A stretch of 64,000 bases of DNA from positions 17,013-81,012 of the forward strand of contig JANXNI010000050.1 in assembly GCA_025354165.1 (NCBI GenBank), given 5' to 3'. The first letter of the stretch is position 1. Every line of letters starts with the position of its first letter. Positions 1 through 8,128 of this stretch are shown here, piece after piece. Under the pieces are notes generated by a model. It searched no databases and had not been told where the DNA came from. It was given only the letters and a program-made list of their open reading frames with translations. The position numbers and the translations under genes were made by a program. This DNA is from Burkholderiales bacterium. GTDB taxonomy: Bacteria > Pseudomonadota > Gammaproteobacteria > Burkholderiales > Casimicrobiaceae.

Positions 1-348
1 GCGGCCCGGAATTACGGCGGCCCGGCTTACGTCGCGGCGCCGATGCCCACGGCACATGAGCATTTTGGGCCGATCATTGTCAGTTGTGATCGTGCTGATT
101 TGCGGCTGACGCCGACCGGCGTTTGGGTCTACGCGGACGCGGCGCGTGACTTTGTGCCAACTCCGTTTTCTGACACACCACGTCGCGAGGTGATCGACGA
201 AGTCTGGGGTGCGTTGCGTGAGGGCGCGAGCGCGCGGCACGACGGTGCGTGGGCGCGTGCGACGACCGAGGCTTGCCTCGCCATTCTCGCCTCAGCGCGC
301 GGCGATTTTGATGTTGCCCTTGAGTGGCAGGTTCCGTGGCAGCGATAA
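1..348 (+). CDS. Gfo/Idh/MocA-family dehydrogenase, C-terminal part
   Basis: The reading frame is open from the first base of the window and ends at the TAA at 346-348, so only the last 115 or so residues are present. They match the substrate-binding C-terminus of Gfo/Idh/MocA oxidoreductases close to phthalate 4,5-cis-dihydrodiol dehydrogenase: a strand reading FGPIIVSCDRADLRLTPTGV, then RREVIDEVW and a closing helix with CLAILASAR. The family oxidises cyclic diols or sugars with NAD(P) in the cytoplasm; the Rossmann domain lies outside the window, so the substrate cannot be judged. A MarR regulator follows 12 bases later on the same strand, which suggests a catabolic transcription unit. Confidence 0.65.
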   Translation, partial: AARNYGGPAYVAAPMPTAHEHFGPIIVSCDRADLRLTPTGVWVYADAARDFVPTPFSDTPRREVIDEVWGALREGASARHDGAWARATTEACLAILASARGDFDVALEWQVPWQR

Positions 349-360
349 TCATCCAATGAA

Positions 361-903
361 GTGCCCATGAGTTCACCTGCCGTGAGAAAGTCGCCGCGTC
401 GTATTCCGCGCAAGCCTGTGCGAGGTAGTGAATCGCAAGCCATCCTTCGTCACTGGCGGGAAGCGGTGCCCGACGACCGTTTTGCGCATTTGGTGAAGGA
501 CGCGACACGCTCGCTGCAACGCGCACTGCAGCTACGACTATTAGAGTACGACGTACCGTTCGGACACTGGACTTTTTTGCGCGTGCTGTGGGAACATGAA
601 GGCCTCACACAAAAGCAATTGAGCGATGAGGTTGGCGTAATGGAGCCCACCACGTTCACGGTTGTGCGTGCGATGGAAGTGCGCGGCTGGATCGTGCGTC
701 AGCAAATGGCGACTAACAAGAAAAACGTGCACATTTTTTTGACTGACGAGGGCCGTGATCTGAAGAAAAAGCTGGTGCCGCTCGCCGAGGAAGTGAACCG
801 AATTGGTGCCACGGGTTTGTCAGCCGATGATCTGGCGACGGCGCGCAGCGTGTTGCTGGGGATCATCACGAATCTTGCCAATAACTTGAGCGCAGAAAGT
901 TAG
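361..903 (+). CDS. MarR-family transcriptional regulator
   Basis: A 180-residue cytoplasmic DNA-binding protein. After a basic N-terminal tail (about residues 1-30) it has the MarR layout: a dimerisation helix, then a winged helix-turn-helix at about residues 65-145 containing LTQKQLSDEVGVMEPTTFTV (recognition helix) and the wing with MATNKKNVHIFLTDEGRDL. MarR proteins usually repress neighbouring catabolic or efflux genes until a small aromatic ligand binds. The preceding dehydrogenase and the following flavoprotein gene are the natural candidates for control. The frame can start at GTG 361 or at ATG 367; neither has a strong ribosome binding site. The length is slightly above the usual 140-165 residues because of the N-terminal tail. 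Confidence 0.85.
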   Translation: MPMSSPAVRKSPRRIPRKPVRGSESQAILRHWREAVPDDRFAHLVKDATRSLQRALQLRLLEYDVPFGHWTFLRVLWEHEGLTQKQLSDEVGVMEPTTFTVVRAMEVRGWIVRQQMATNKKNVHIFLTDEGRDLKKKLVPLAEEVNRIGATGLSADDLATARSVLLGIITNLANNLSAES

Positions 904-927
904 CCCAGCGTTCTATTGAAAGTAGAG

Positions 928-2367
928 ATGAATATTCCAGACTGTGATTACCTTATTGTCGGCAGTGGCGCCGTCGGGATGGCCTTCGCCGACGCGCTCT
1001 TTCACGAGACCGAAGCGCCCATGGTGATCGTTGATCGACACCATGGTCCGGGCGGACATTGGAACGATGCGTATCCGTACGTTCGTTTGCACCAACCTTC
1101 CGCGTATTACGGAGTCAATTCGCGTAAATTAGGCACAGAGGTGCGTGATGCCACCCGGCTGAATCTGGGGATGTGTGATCGCGCTACCGGCGCTGAACTG
1201 GTGAGCTATTACGAGCAGCTGATGCAGGTGTTTTTGGCGTCGGGCCGGGTTCAATATTTTCCGATGTGTAACTACGTTGGCGATTACAAGTCAGAGCATA
1301 CCTTCCAGTCCCTGACGTCCGGCGAAATTCGGCGCGTTAACGCGAGGAAAAAGATCGTTGATACGTCTTACTTTAATACGGCAGTTCCGTCGACGCATCC
1401 GCCAAAATACGCCGTCGCGCCGGCTGTGAAATGCATTCCATTGAATGAACTGCCGCGCGTAAAACATGTACCCTCGGGCTATGTGGTGATCGGCGCTGGA
1501 AAGACCGGCATTGACGCGACGCTGTGGTTGCTCGATAACGGCGTTGCGCCGAAAGATATTTGCTGGATCATGCCGCGAGATTCCTGGTTTCAGGATCGCG
1601 CCAACGTGCAACCGGGTGAGGAATTTTTCACGCAGTCCTATGGCTCTTTCGCGACGCAAATGGAAGTGCTTGCGCAGTCAGAATCGGTCGATGAGCTCTT
1701 AGTCAAACTGGAAGCCAGCGGCCAGTTGCTGCGGCTTGACGCGAGCGTTCGGCCGACGATGTATCACGGCGCAGTGGTCTCGCAAGCGGAGCTGGCGGAG
1801 CTTCGGCAGATCAAAGATATTGTGCGGCTGGGCCGTGTGCAGCGGATCGAGGCAGATCGCATTGTTCTCGCAGACGGCACCGTCGCCTCAGACCCAAATC
1901 GCTTGTATGTGGACTGCTCGGCCACCGCCGTCGAGCGGCGACCGATAGTGCCAATTTTTGATGCCAACAAGATAACGCCTCAGATGGTGCGTACGTTTCA
2001 ACCGACATTTAGTGGCGCGCTGATTGCACATGTCGAAAGCACGTACGGAGACACCATGAGCGACGCTGAAATGAACGAACTGTGCTCGGTGATTCCGATG
2101 CCGGATCGGCCGTTGCACTGGCTCACGATGCTCGCGGTGAATATGGCGAACCAGCGCCGCTGGTCGAAAAATGCCGAGCTTCGCAACTGGATTGCCAGTT
2201 CGCGACTCGATGCGTTCACCGCTATGGCAAATCGCGTCAAACCCCATGAAACGGACAAACTCGCGCTGTTGCAGCGCTACGGAAAAAGTGCCGGCCCAGC
2301 AGCTGCCAGATTACAGCAGCTTTTAGCGGAAAGTACTGCTATAAGAGGGTGGCAGTCAATTGCATGA
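928..2367 (+). CDS. FAD/NAD(P)-binding monooxygenase-like protein
   Basis: The protein opens with a classical FAD-binding Rossmann fingerprint (YLIVGSGAVGMAFADAL, residues about 7-23) followed by GPGGHWNDAYPYVRLHQPS, a pattern seen in flavin-containing and Baeyer-Villiger-type monooxygenases. A second dinucleotide fold appears near residue 185 (VVIGAGKTGIDATLWLL), as expected for NADPH. It is probably a cytoplasmic oxidoreductase; the substrate is not deducible. ATG 928 is preferred over an upstream in-frame TTG at 916 because GAAAG precedes it at a normal distance. The last 16 or so codons (from about 2317) and the stop codon are supplied by a copy of the 116-bp palindromic repeat, so the C-terminal tail is probably not ancestral. 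Confidence 0.7.
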   Translation: MNIPDCDYLIVGSGAVGMAFADALFHETEAPMVIVDRHHGPGGHWNDAYPYVRLHQPSAYYGVNSRKLGTEVRDATRLNLGMCDRATGAELVSYYEQLMQVFLASGRVQYFPMCNYVGDYKSEHTFQSLTSGEIRRVNARKKIVDTSYFNTAVPSTHPPKYAVAPAVKCIPLNELPRVKHVPSGYVVIGAGKTGIDATLWLLDNGVAPKDICWIMPRDSWFQDRANVQPGEEFFTQSYGSFATQMEVLAQSESVDELLVKLEASGQLLRLDASVRPTMYHGAVVSQAELAELRQIKDIVRLGRVQRIEADRIVLADGTVASDPNRLYVDCSATAVERRPIVPIFDANKITPQMVRTFQPTFSGALIAHVESTYGDTMSDAEMNELCSVIPMPDRPLHWLTMLAVNMANQRRWSKNAELRNWIASSRLDAFTAMANRVKPHETDKLALLQRYGKSAGPAAARLQQLLAESTAIRGWQSIA

Positions 2368-2432
2368 AGAAGTCGATTCTTCATTAAATGCCCATTTAGC
2401 CCCGATGCAGCCGTCGTTACAGCGTTAAGCTG
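2317..2432. repeat. 116-bp palindromic element, copy 1
   Basis: An imperfect palindrome centred exactly between 2374 and 2375 (core AAGTCGATT), with outer arms CAGCTTTTAGCGG at the left and GTTAAGCTG at the right and an inner TAGCCCCGATGCAG. It overlaps the 3' ends of two convergent genes: it encodes the tail and stop of the left one and contains the stop codon of the right one. The length is 116 bp, like five other copies in the window. Confidence 0.8.
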
Positions 2433-4887
2433 TTAGAGTTAAATTCCGCAACCATTTGGTCATTTCTGTCACGGCTTCGTCGTACGAAAGCGTTCGCCCC
2501 ACTGCGACCATCGCGGCATAGGCGTCGGTGCCGAGCGCAGTGCGGGCTTGTTCGACTAACGGTGCCAGGAACGCCGCGTCCGGCGCGTCGCGGCGGCGAC
2601 CCATCTGCACCGTGTGGATGTCGGCCGCGGCGTCGAAGCGTGGCGTGAGCGGCCATTGTGCGAGCGCTGCGGCGAGTCCGGCGCAGACTTCCATCACCAC
2701 CAGCCGCCCACGCCGAGAGCCCAGTTCATCGGAGATGGCAAGCGATTCGAGCAACATATCGCGCGCTCGTGCGGGCTCGTTCATAACGACGGCGCACATG
2801 GACAGGTTGTTGAGCGCAATCATCGTGCTGAGGCGGTCACCCTGTGCTCTATCTCTGCGCAAACCTTCTTCGTAGAGCATTTTTGCAGCCGCGATATTGC
2901 CCTCCGTACGTTCAAGCTCGGCCAGCAAATTGGTAGTGATATAGACCACGCTGCTAAGTTCGCGCATCGCTCGTGAGATAGCGACGCTTTCTTCAAGATT
3001 TCGACGTGCGAGCACAAGCTCACCCAAGCTCAATTGTGCAAATCCAAGGCGCGACAGTGCTAACGCCAGTTGACCGGAAAAGCCCTCACGTCGAGCAACA
3101 GCGATACTGCGCTCGTAGTATCCGACCGACTCGCCGTCGAGACCACGATACGAGCACAGATGGCCTGTTTCAAGGAGTGCATCGCAAAACAACAGCTGAA
3201 AATTTTCTGCGCCGGGTCGGGTCAATGCGGCCAGGGTTGCCTGCTGCCCCTGCACCATCATGCCGCGACTGAGCCAGAAACGGCGCAGCGACGTTACCAG
3301 CCGCAGCCCACGCTCTGTGCCGTTCTCGGCGCGGTCACACCAGGCGTGCGCTGCGAGAAGATTGTCGCGGTCAATGTCAATTCGTGCGAGCCACGCACCT
3401 TGTTGCGGCCCCTCCAAGGGTCCGGCGGCGCGTTCGGCGAGATCAAGGCAAAACGCGAGATGACGCTCACGGATGGCGAGCTCTTCGCCAGCGTCTGCAA
3501 TCAGCTCGAGCGCGAAGTGACGCATGGTTTCGAGCAAGCGATAGGTCATCTCACCACGCGTATCTGGCTCCGCCGAAACTAGCGATTTTTCGACCAATGC
3601 GCCGAGGTGATCGAGCACCGCCCATTCGTCGATTGTTGCGTCGTTTGCAACCCACTGCGCGGCTTCAAGGCTAAAACGCCCCGACATCACACCGAGCCGC
3701 CGGAACACGATTTGTTGGTCAACGGAGAGCAGGCCGTGACTCCATTGCAATGCGGCCCGCAACGTTTGATGGCGAGCTGCCAGGCCAGGCCTGATGCGTG
3801 TACTGCCGAGCAAACTCAGACGCTGACCGAGACGATCACGCACCCCATGTACACCTAACAAGGCAATGCGCGCTGCCGCCAGCTCGATGGCCAGTGCCAC
3901 GCCATCGAGCTGGGCACAAATATCTACGACAACAGCAACATTTTCTTTGGACAACTCGAAGCGTAAATCGGCTTGCCGTGCGCGCTCAACAAACAGGCGC
4001 ACAGCACCCGTCCGCTGCGCCGAAGCCACAGTGATTTGCTCGGGCAGGGCCAGCGGGCCGAGACGATAAAGCTGCTCGCCATGCAATTTCAGGGGTTCCT
4101 GACTGGTGGCGAGCAGATGCAGTCGTGGTGCCGCGTTCATCAAATCGCGTACGAGCGCTGCGATGGGCAGCAACAAATGCTCACAGTTATCGAGCACGAT
4201 CAACAGATGTCTATCCGCCAGTGCTTTCGCCAGCGCATCGGCAGCAGGTCCGATGGAAAGCGTCAAATTCAGCGCGCGAGCTATCGCTGGCGCCAACTGC
4301 TCACCGTCGGATAAGGCTGCCAGATCGACTAGCCAGACGCTATCGTTGAACGCCGTTTTTGTTGTTGCCGCGACCGCCTTCGCCAGCGTTGTCTTACCGA
4401 TGCCGCTGGAGCCAATCATGGTGACGAGGCGATGGCTGGTGAGCCATTGCGGCAAGTCGATCAGATCCTTTTCGCGACCGAACAGAGCGCTAGTCAGGTC
4501 GACGGCATCGTCTGCGCGTACCGGGATCGCAAGCGTCGCCCCGAATGTTTCCTCGTCAGCTTCGGCGTCCGACGTCAGCGACGCCGTGAAGCGATAGCCA
4601 CGCCCTGGTATGGTCGAAATGGTCAGCGGCCCGAGAAGCTTTCGCAGGGCCCAGATGTGTACTTGAAGGTTGTTCTCCTCCACCACCAAACCGGGCCAGA
4701 CGATGGCGAGAAGTTCGCTTTTGGTGACGACGCGATCACGACGCTCGATCAGCGCCACCAGCACGTCATACGCCCGCGCACTCAGCCTGGCGGGCGAGCC
4801 ACTAACGAGCACCTGCCGTGCCTGGTGGTGGACGACATGATTGCCGAATGCATATGTCGCTTCACTCACGGCACCTTCGACGCTCAC
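2425..4887 (-). CDS. Winged-helix / NTPase / TPR transcriptional regulator (paralogue 1)
   Basis: An 820-residue cytoplasmic regulator. Residues about 10-105 form an OmpR/PhoB-type winged helix (ARAYDVLVALIERRD, EENNLQVHIWALRKLLG, IPGRGYRF). Residues about 130-430 are a STAND/NB-ARC-type ATPase with Walker A GSSGIGKTTLAKA, Walker B HLLIVLDNCEH and the sensor stretch LLATSQEPL. The remainder is helical with TPR-like repeats (for example LALSRLGFAQLSLGELVLAR). No receiver domain or membrane segment is present, so it is not a standard two-component regulator; signal sensing by the TPR part is the usual inference. It overlaps the upstream paralogue by 4 bases (4884-4887), so the two are translationally coupled. 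Its stop codon lies inside a palindromic repeat. Confidence 0.8.
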   Translation of the reverse strand: MSVEGAVSEATYAFGNHVVHHQARQVLVSGSPARLSARAYDVLVALIERRDRVVTKSELLAIVWPGLVVEENNLQVHIWALRKLLGPLTISTIPGRGYRFTASLTSDAEADEETFGATLAIPVRADDAVDLTSALFGREKDLIDLPQWLTSHRLVTMIGSSGIGKTTLAKAVAATTKTAFNDSVWLVDLAALSDGEQLAPAIARALNLTLSIGPAADALAKALADRHLLIVLDNCEHLLLPIAALVRDLMNAAPRLHLLATSQEPLKLHGEQLYRLGPLALPEQITVASAQRTGAVRLFVERARQADLRFELSKENVAVVVDICAQLDGVALAIELAAARIALLGVHGVRDRLGQRLSLLGSTRIRPGLAARHQTLRAALQWSHGLLSVDQQIVFRRLGVMSGRFSLEAAQWVANDATIDEWAVLDHLGALVEKSLVSAEPDTRGEMTYRLLETMRHFALELIADAGEELAIRERHLAFCLDLAERAAGPLEGPQQGAWLARIDIDRDNLLAAHAWCDRAENGTERGLRLVTSLRRFWLSRGMMVQGQQATLAALTRPGAENFQLLFCDALLETGHLCSYRGLDGESVGYYERSIAVARREGFSGQLALALSRLGFAQLSLGELVLARRNLEESVAISRAMRELSSVVYITTNLLAELERTEGNIAAAKMLYEEGLRRDRAQGDRLSTMIALNNLSMCAVVMNEPARARDMLLESLAISDELGSRRGRLVVMEVCAGLAAALAQWPLTPRFDAAADIHTVQMGRRRDAPDAAFLAPLVEQARTALGTDAYAAMVAVGRTLSYDEAVTEMTKWLRNLTLTA

Positions 4888-7481
4888 GCGGCGCGCTCGG
4901 CGCTTCGCCGGTCAATCCCGAGTGCGGCACGAACCGCCGCTTCATCAGTCATTGCCGCACCTTCGGCCAACCGCGCATCCAGTTCGCTCGCAGACATTGT
5001 CGCGCGAAGGCCGTCGAGCGCCATAACCACCGCGCGCAACTCACTCTCTTCGCGCTGGAATCCAGAGGCGCGGAAGTTGGCGTCCGACCGCCCCAGAAGC
5101 CGCGCTCCGTCGGCGGGGCGCTCAAGTTTGCAGGCAAGCAAAGCGAAGTGATCGGCATAGGTGCGCAGAGAGCCTTCGTGCTGGATCAGCGGGAAAGCGG
5201 TGCGCGAGATTTGCAGTGCCTCATCGAGCTCGTCGTTAAACGTTAGCGCTGCGCATAAATTTGCGAGGTTACTCGCTGCATAGTTGACGCGCCGCATGCC
5301 GATGCGCTGCATCACCTCGCGGCGCACATCAATGGCTGCTGCCGCCTTGCCTTGCACGAACAAACTCTCTGCCAGTTGCATCAGGGCGTGATCCAGCTTC
5401 CGGTCGTCGCCGTGTTCGCGCATCAGTGCCACCAGTTCCTCCATCAACGGTTCTCCCTCGGCGGCGCGACCATAAACCTCCAGCCAATACGTGCGCGCCG
5501 TCAACAAACCCTCGCGCATGACCGGTGGCCACGCGCCGTCATAAAGTTCGCTGGCCTCGGCAATGGCCATCTCAGCAGCCGGCAAGTCGTGCCGCCAGAT
5601 GTGCTTCTGCGCAAGCACAGTCAGCGACTCGTAAAGGCCGCGTCGATCATCGATGGCGCGATAGAGTGATACCGCCCGATGCAGCGCTGTGAGCTCCTTG
5701 CCCGCCTCCGATTGTTGCGACAGGCTGGCATAGCCCAGCAACAGCCGCGCCTCAATGGCCGGTGGTGTGTTGGCGGGAATGCACTCTGTGGCAGTTCTGT
5801 TCCAGCGAGCACCTTCAGCCGCGACGTTGGCTGGCTTCCAGAACCAGTTCGCAGCGCCGACTAACGCCGCCAGTTGAGCCGGATCTCCCGCGTCACTCGC
5901 CGCCCATAGCAGCGCAGCGCGCAAGTTGTCAATGTCCGGTAGCGTGGTCGACAGCAGTTCCGCCGTAGTGAGCGTCCAGCGTGCCGCGAAGGCGATTTCA
6001 AATTTCGCGAGTACTGCCTGCGTGAGGCGACGAATCGCTGCGGGCAGCTCGTTTGTTTGCTGCAAACGCGCCAGCGCGAACGCACGAGCACTTTCAAGCA
6101 ACCGATAGCGCGGCTGCACACCTGGCTCGCTGATGATCAGGGACTTGTCGACCAACCCGGCCAAGTGATCGAGCACATCCCATTCGTCGTAATCGCCGTT
6201 CGCTCCTACCGCCTGCGCCGCGTCAAGACCAAAGCTGCCATTGAAAACCCCCAATCGCTGGAACACGATCTGCTCATCGGGCGCAAGCAGCGCGTGGCTC
6301 CACTCAAGCGCAGCAGAAAGCGTTTGCTGGCGTGGCGGCGCGAGGCGCGCGCCTCCGACAAGCAGGCGAAAACGGTCGTCGAGTCGGCGACGCAAACCTT
6401 CAATCCCCAAGAGCGGCAAGCGCGCGGCCGCGAACTCAATCGCCAGTGGAATGCCGTCGAGTCGGCGGCAGATTTCGACGACTGAGGAACGGTTATCCCT
6501 GCCCAATACAAACTGGGGCATCGCCTCGCGCGCGCGCGTCTCGAACAATGTCACAGCGCCGTAACTTTGGTGGTCCAACGCGTCGTCCTTCGCATCGTGC
6601 GGCAGCGTAAGCGCGCCCAGTCGCATGACCTGCTCGTCGGCAAGTTTCAACGATTCCTGGCTGGTCGCGAGCAGGCGCACATGCGGCGCAGCGCGCAAGA
6701 GCGCGGAAGCGACCGTTGCCACATAAGCGGCGACGTGCTCGCAGTTGTCCAGCACGATCAACATTTTTCGGTCGCACAAGCGCTGGGCCAATTCATCGGC
6801 ATTCGCGTCTGCACCGAGGGTAACGCCGAGCGTGCGTGCCAGACTCGCCAACACCAGCTGCCGATCATTCACCGGGGCGAATTCAACCAGCCAAATGCCG
6901 TCTGGAAAGGCCGACCGATCATGCCTCAGCGCAAGTGCCGCAGCCTGAGCAAGCCGCGTTTTTCCCATACCGCCAGCGCCGGTGATGGTGATCAGGCGGT
7001 GTGACGGCAAAAGTGTAGCCAGCGCAGCCAGCTCGGTTTCGCGACCAAAGAGTGGCGGCAAATGCGGCGGAAGATTTCCGGTCTCCGTAGAGGCGGTGTT
7101 TGCCGCCAGTTTGACTGAATAAGTACCGCAGGTATCGGGTGCGGCGAGCACATCGCCCTGTGGCGCTGCAAATCGATAACCCTGTCCAGGAATGGTAACG
7201 ATCGTCTGCGGCCCAAGCAGCTTTCGCAAAGTCGAAACATGCACCTGAAGATTGTTCTCTTCGACCACCAGACCTGGCCAGACGACATCCAGTAGCTCGT
7301 TTTTACTGACCACAGTGTCGCGACGCTCAACCAGCGCCATCAACACATCAAACGCGCGTGCGCCGAGCCTTGCCGGCTGGCCATCGACGAGCACCTTTCT
7401 GGCCGTGCTTTGGATGACAAAGCGGTCGAAATTCAGTTCTTTATTGGCAATGCGGGAGGTCGATACACCAGTCGGAAGCAC
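4884..7481 (-). CDS. Winged-helix / NTPase / TPR transcriptional regulator (paralogue 2)
   Basis: An 865-residue paralogue of the downstream gene with the same domain order: an OmpR-type winged helix at about residues 20-115 (GARAFDVLMALVERRD, VSTLRKLLGPQTIVTIPGQG), an ATPase domain with GAGGMGKTRLAQA (Walker A) and MLIVLDNCEHVA (Walker B), and a long helical C-terminal half with TPR-like segments. The two proteins align almost throughout, so they arose by duplication. The first plausible start is GTG 7481; no nearby ATG is in frame. It is divergent from the orphan prodomain gene at 7668, leaving a 186-bp shared control region. Targets are unknown; the adjacent secreted peptidase locus is a reasonable but unproven candidate. 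Confidence 0.78.
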   Translation of the reverse strand: MLPTGVSTSRIANKELNFDRFVIQSTARKVLVDGQPARLGARAFDVLMALVERRDTVVSKNELLDVVWPGLVVEENNLQVHVSTLRKLLGPQTIVTIPGQGYRFAAPQGDVLAAPDTCGTYSVKLAANTASTETGNLPPHLPPLFGRETELAALATLLPSHRLITITGAGGMGKTRLAQAAALALRHDRSAFPDGIWLVEFAPVNDRQLVLASLARTLGVTLGADANADELAQRLCDRKMLIVLDNCEHVAAYVATVASALLRAAPHVRLLATSQESLKLADEQVMRLGALTLPHDAKDDALDHQSYGAVTLFETRAREAMPQFVLGRDNRSSVVEICRRLDGIPLAIEFAAARLPLLGIEGLRRRLDDRFRLLVGGARLAPPRQQTLSAALEWSHALLAPDEQIVFQRLGVFNGSFGLDAAQAVGANGDYDEWDVLDHLAGLVDKSLIISEPGVQPRYRLLESARAFALARLQQTNELPAAIRRLTQAVLAKFEIAFAARWTLTTAELLSTTLPDIDNLRAALLWAASDAGDPAQLAALVGAANWFWKPANVAAEGARWNRTATECIPANTPPAIEARLLLGYASLSQQSEAGKELTALHRAVSLYRAIDDRRGLYESLTVLAQKHIWRHDLPAAEMAIAEASELYDGAWPPVMREGLLTARTYWLEVYGRAAEGEPLMEELVALMREHGDDRKLDHALMQLAESLFVQGKAAAAIDVRREVMQRIGMRRVNYAASNLANLCAALTFNDELDEALQISRTAFPLIQHEGSLRTYADHFALLACKLERPADGARLLGRSDANFRASGFQREESELRAVVMALDGLRATMSASELDARLAEGAAMTDEAAVRAALGIDRRSAERAA

Positions 7482-7667
7482 TGTATTTTTCTTGTCGCTG
7501 AGGGTTGCAGAGAGGGGTGGCTAAGGGTTTTCCTAGTTTACGACACAGTTGTTCAATTAAGAACGTTTAAGGATGAAACCAAAGACTTAATCACCGCGCA
7601 GGAACATAGTTCGTTACGCACCACACCGCGTTGTTTTAATGGATAACAAGTCGACGTTTAGCGCCCC

Positions 7668-8045
7668 ATGATTAATCAATGGCATCGATCTGCCGTAACT
7701 GTTGCGCTATGTGTCAGCGCCACTGTTGTGGCCCAAAGCGCGGACGAACGAAAGGAAATCAGCAAGTTGATCCAAACCGACGAACTCGCACGTCTGGCTG
7801 TCGAGCTTCAGGCGAAATTCGAGCGCGACGAAGCGCGCGTTTTCGCATACCTGAGCAAACATCCCGAACACCAGCGTTCGTTTGAAAAGAACGGATCGAC
7901 TTACTACCTCGCACGTATGGATGCCGAAGGCAACCCGGTTTACATCACCGCCAAGAGCGCTGCCAACAGCGCCAGCAGACCGACGAATCGGTCGTCGGCT
8001 GAACCCATCAAGGCAATTTCTTTACCCGGCGAAGGCTCGCGCTAG
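7668..8045 (+). CDS. Orphan secreted S8-peptidase prodomain-like protein
   Basis: A 125-residue protein with an N-terminal signal peptide (hydrophobic stretch VTVALCVSATVVAQS). The mature part matches the N-terminal prodomain of the S8 peptidase just downstream: SADERKEISKLIQTDELARL against SADERKALSQSVNAEALQQI, then a shared RSF-KNG-Y-L-R-AEGNPVYI block and an IKA motif. It then stops where the peptidase continues into its catalytic domain. It is therefore either a stand-alone propeptide that could act as an inhibitor or foldase, or a truncated duplicate. The frame is intact with a normal signal peptide, which favours a real product, but the ribosome binding site is weak. Confidence 0.6.
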   Translation: MINQWHRSAVTVALCVSATVVAQSADERKEISKLIQTDELARLAVELQAKFERDEARVFAYLSKHPEHQRSFEKNGSTYYLARMDAEGNPVYITAKSAANSASRPTNRSSAEPIKAISLPGEGSR

Positions 8046-8128
8046 CGCTGCACCCAAAACCGTCACGTTAATTGCCCCCCGCTTTTCACCTGACCTCACC
8101 ACAAACACATTTCGATAAGGACTCACGT

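Noticed and set aside
7640..7667. AAGTCGACG upstream of the orphan prodomain as a ninth palindromic element
   Set aside because: The core word is present but there are no CAGCTTTT / AAAAGCTG arms at the required distance.
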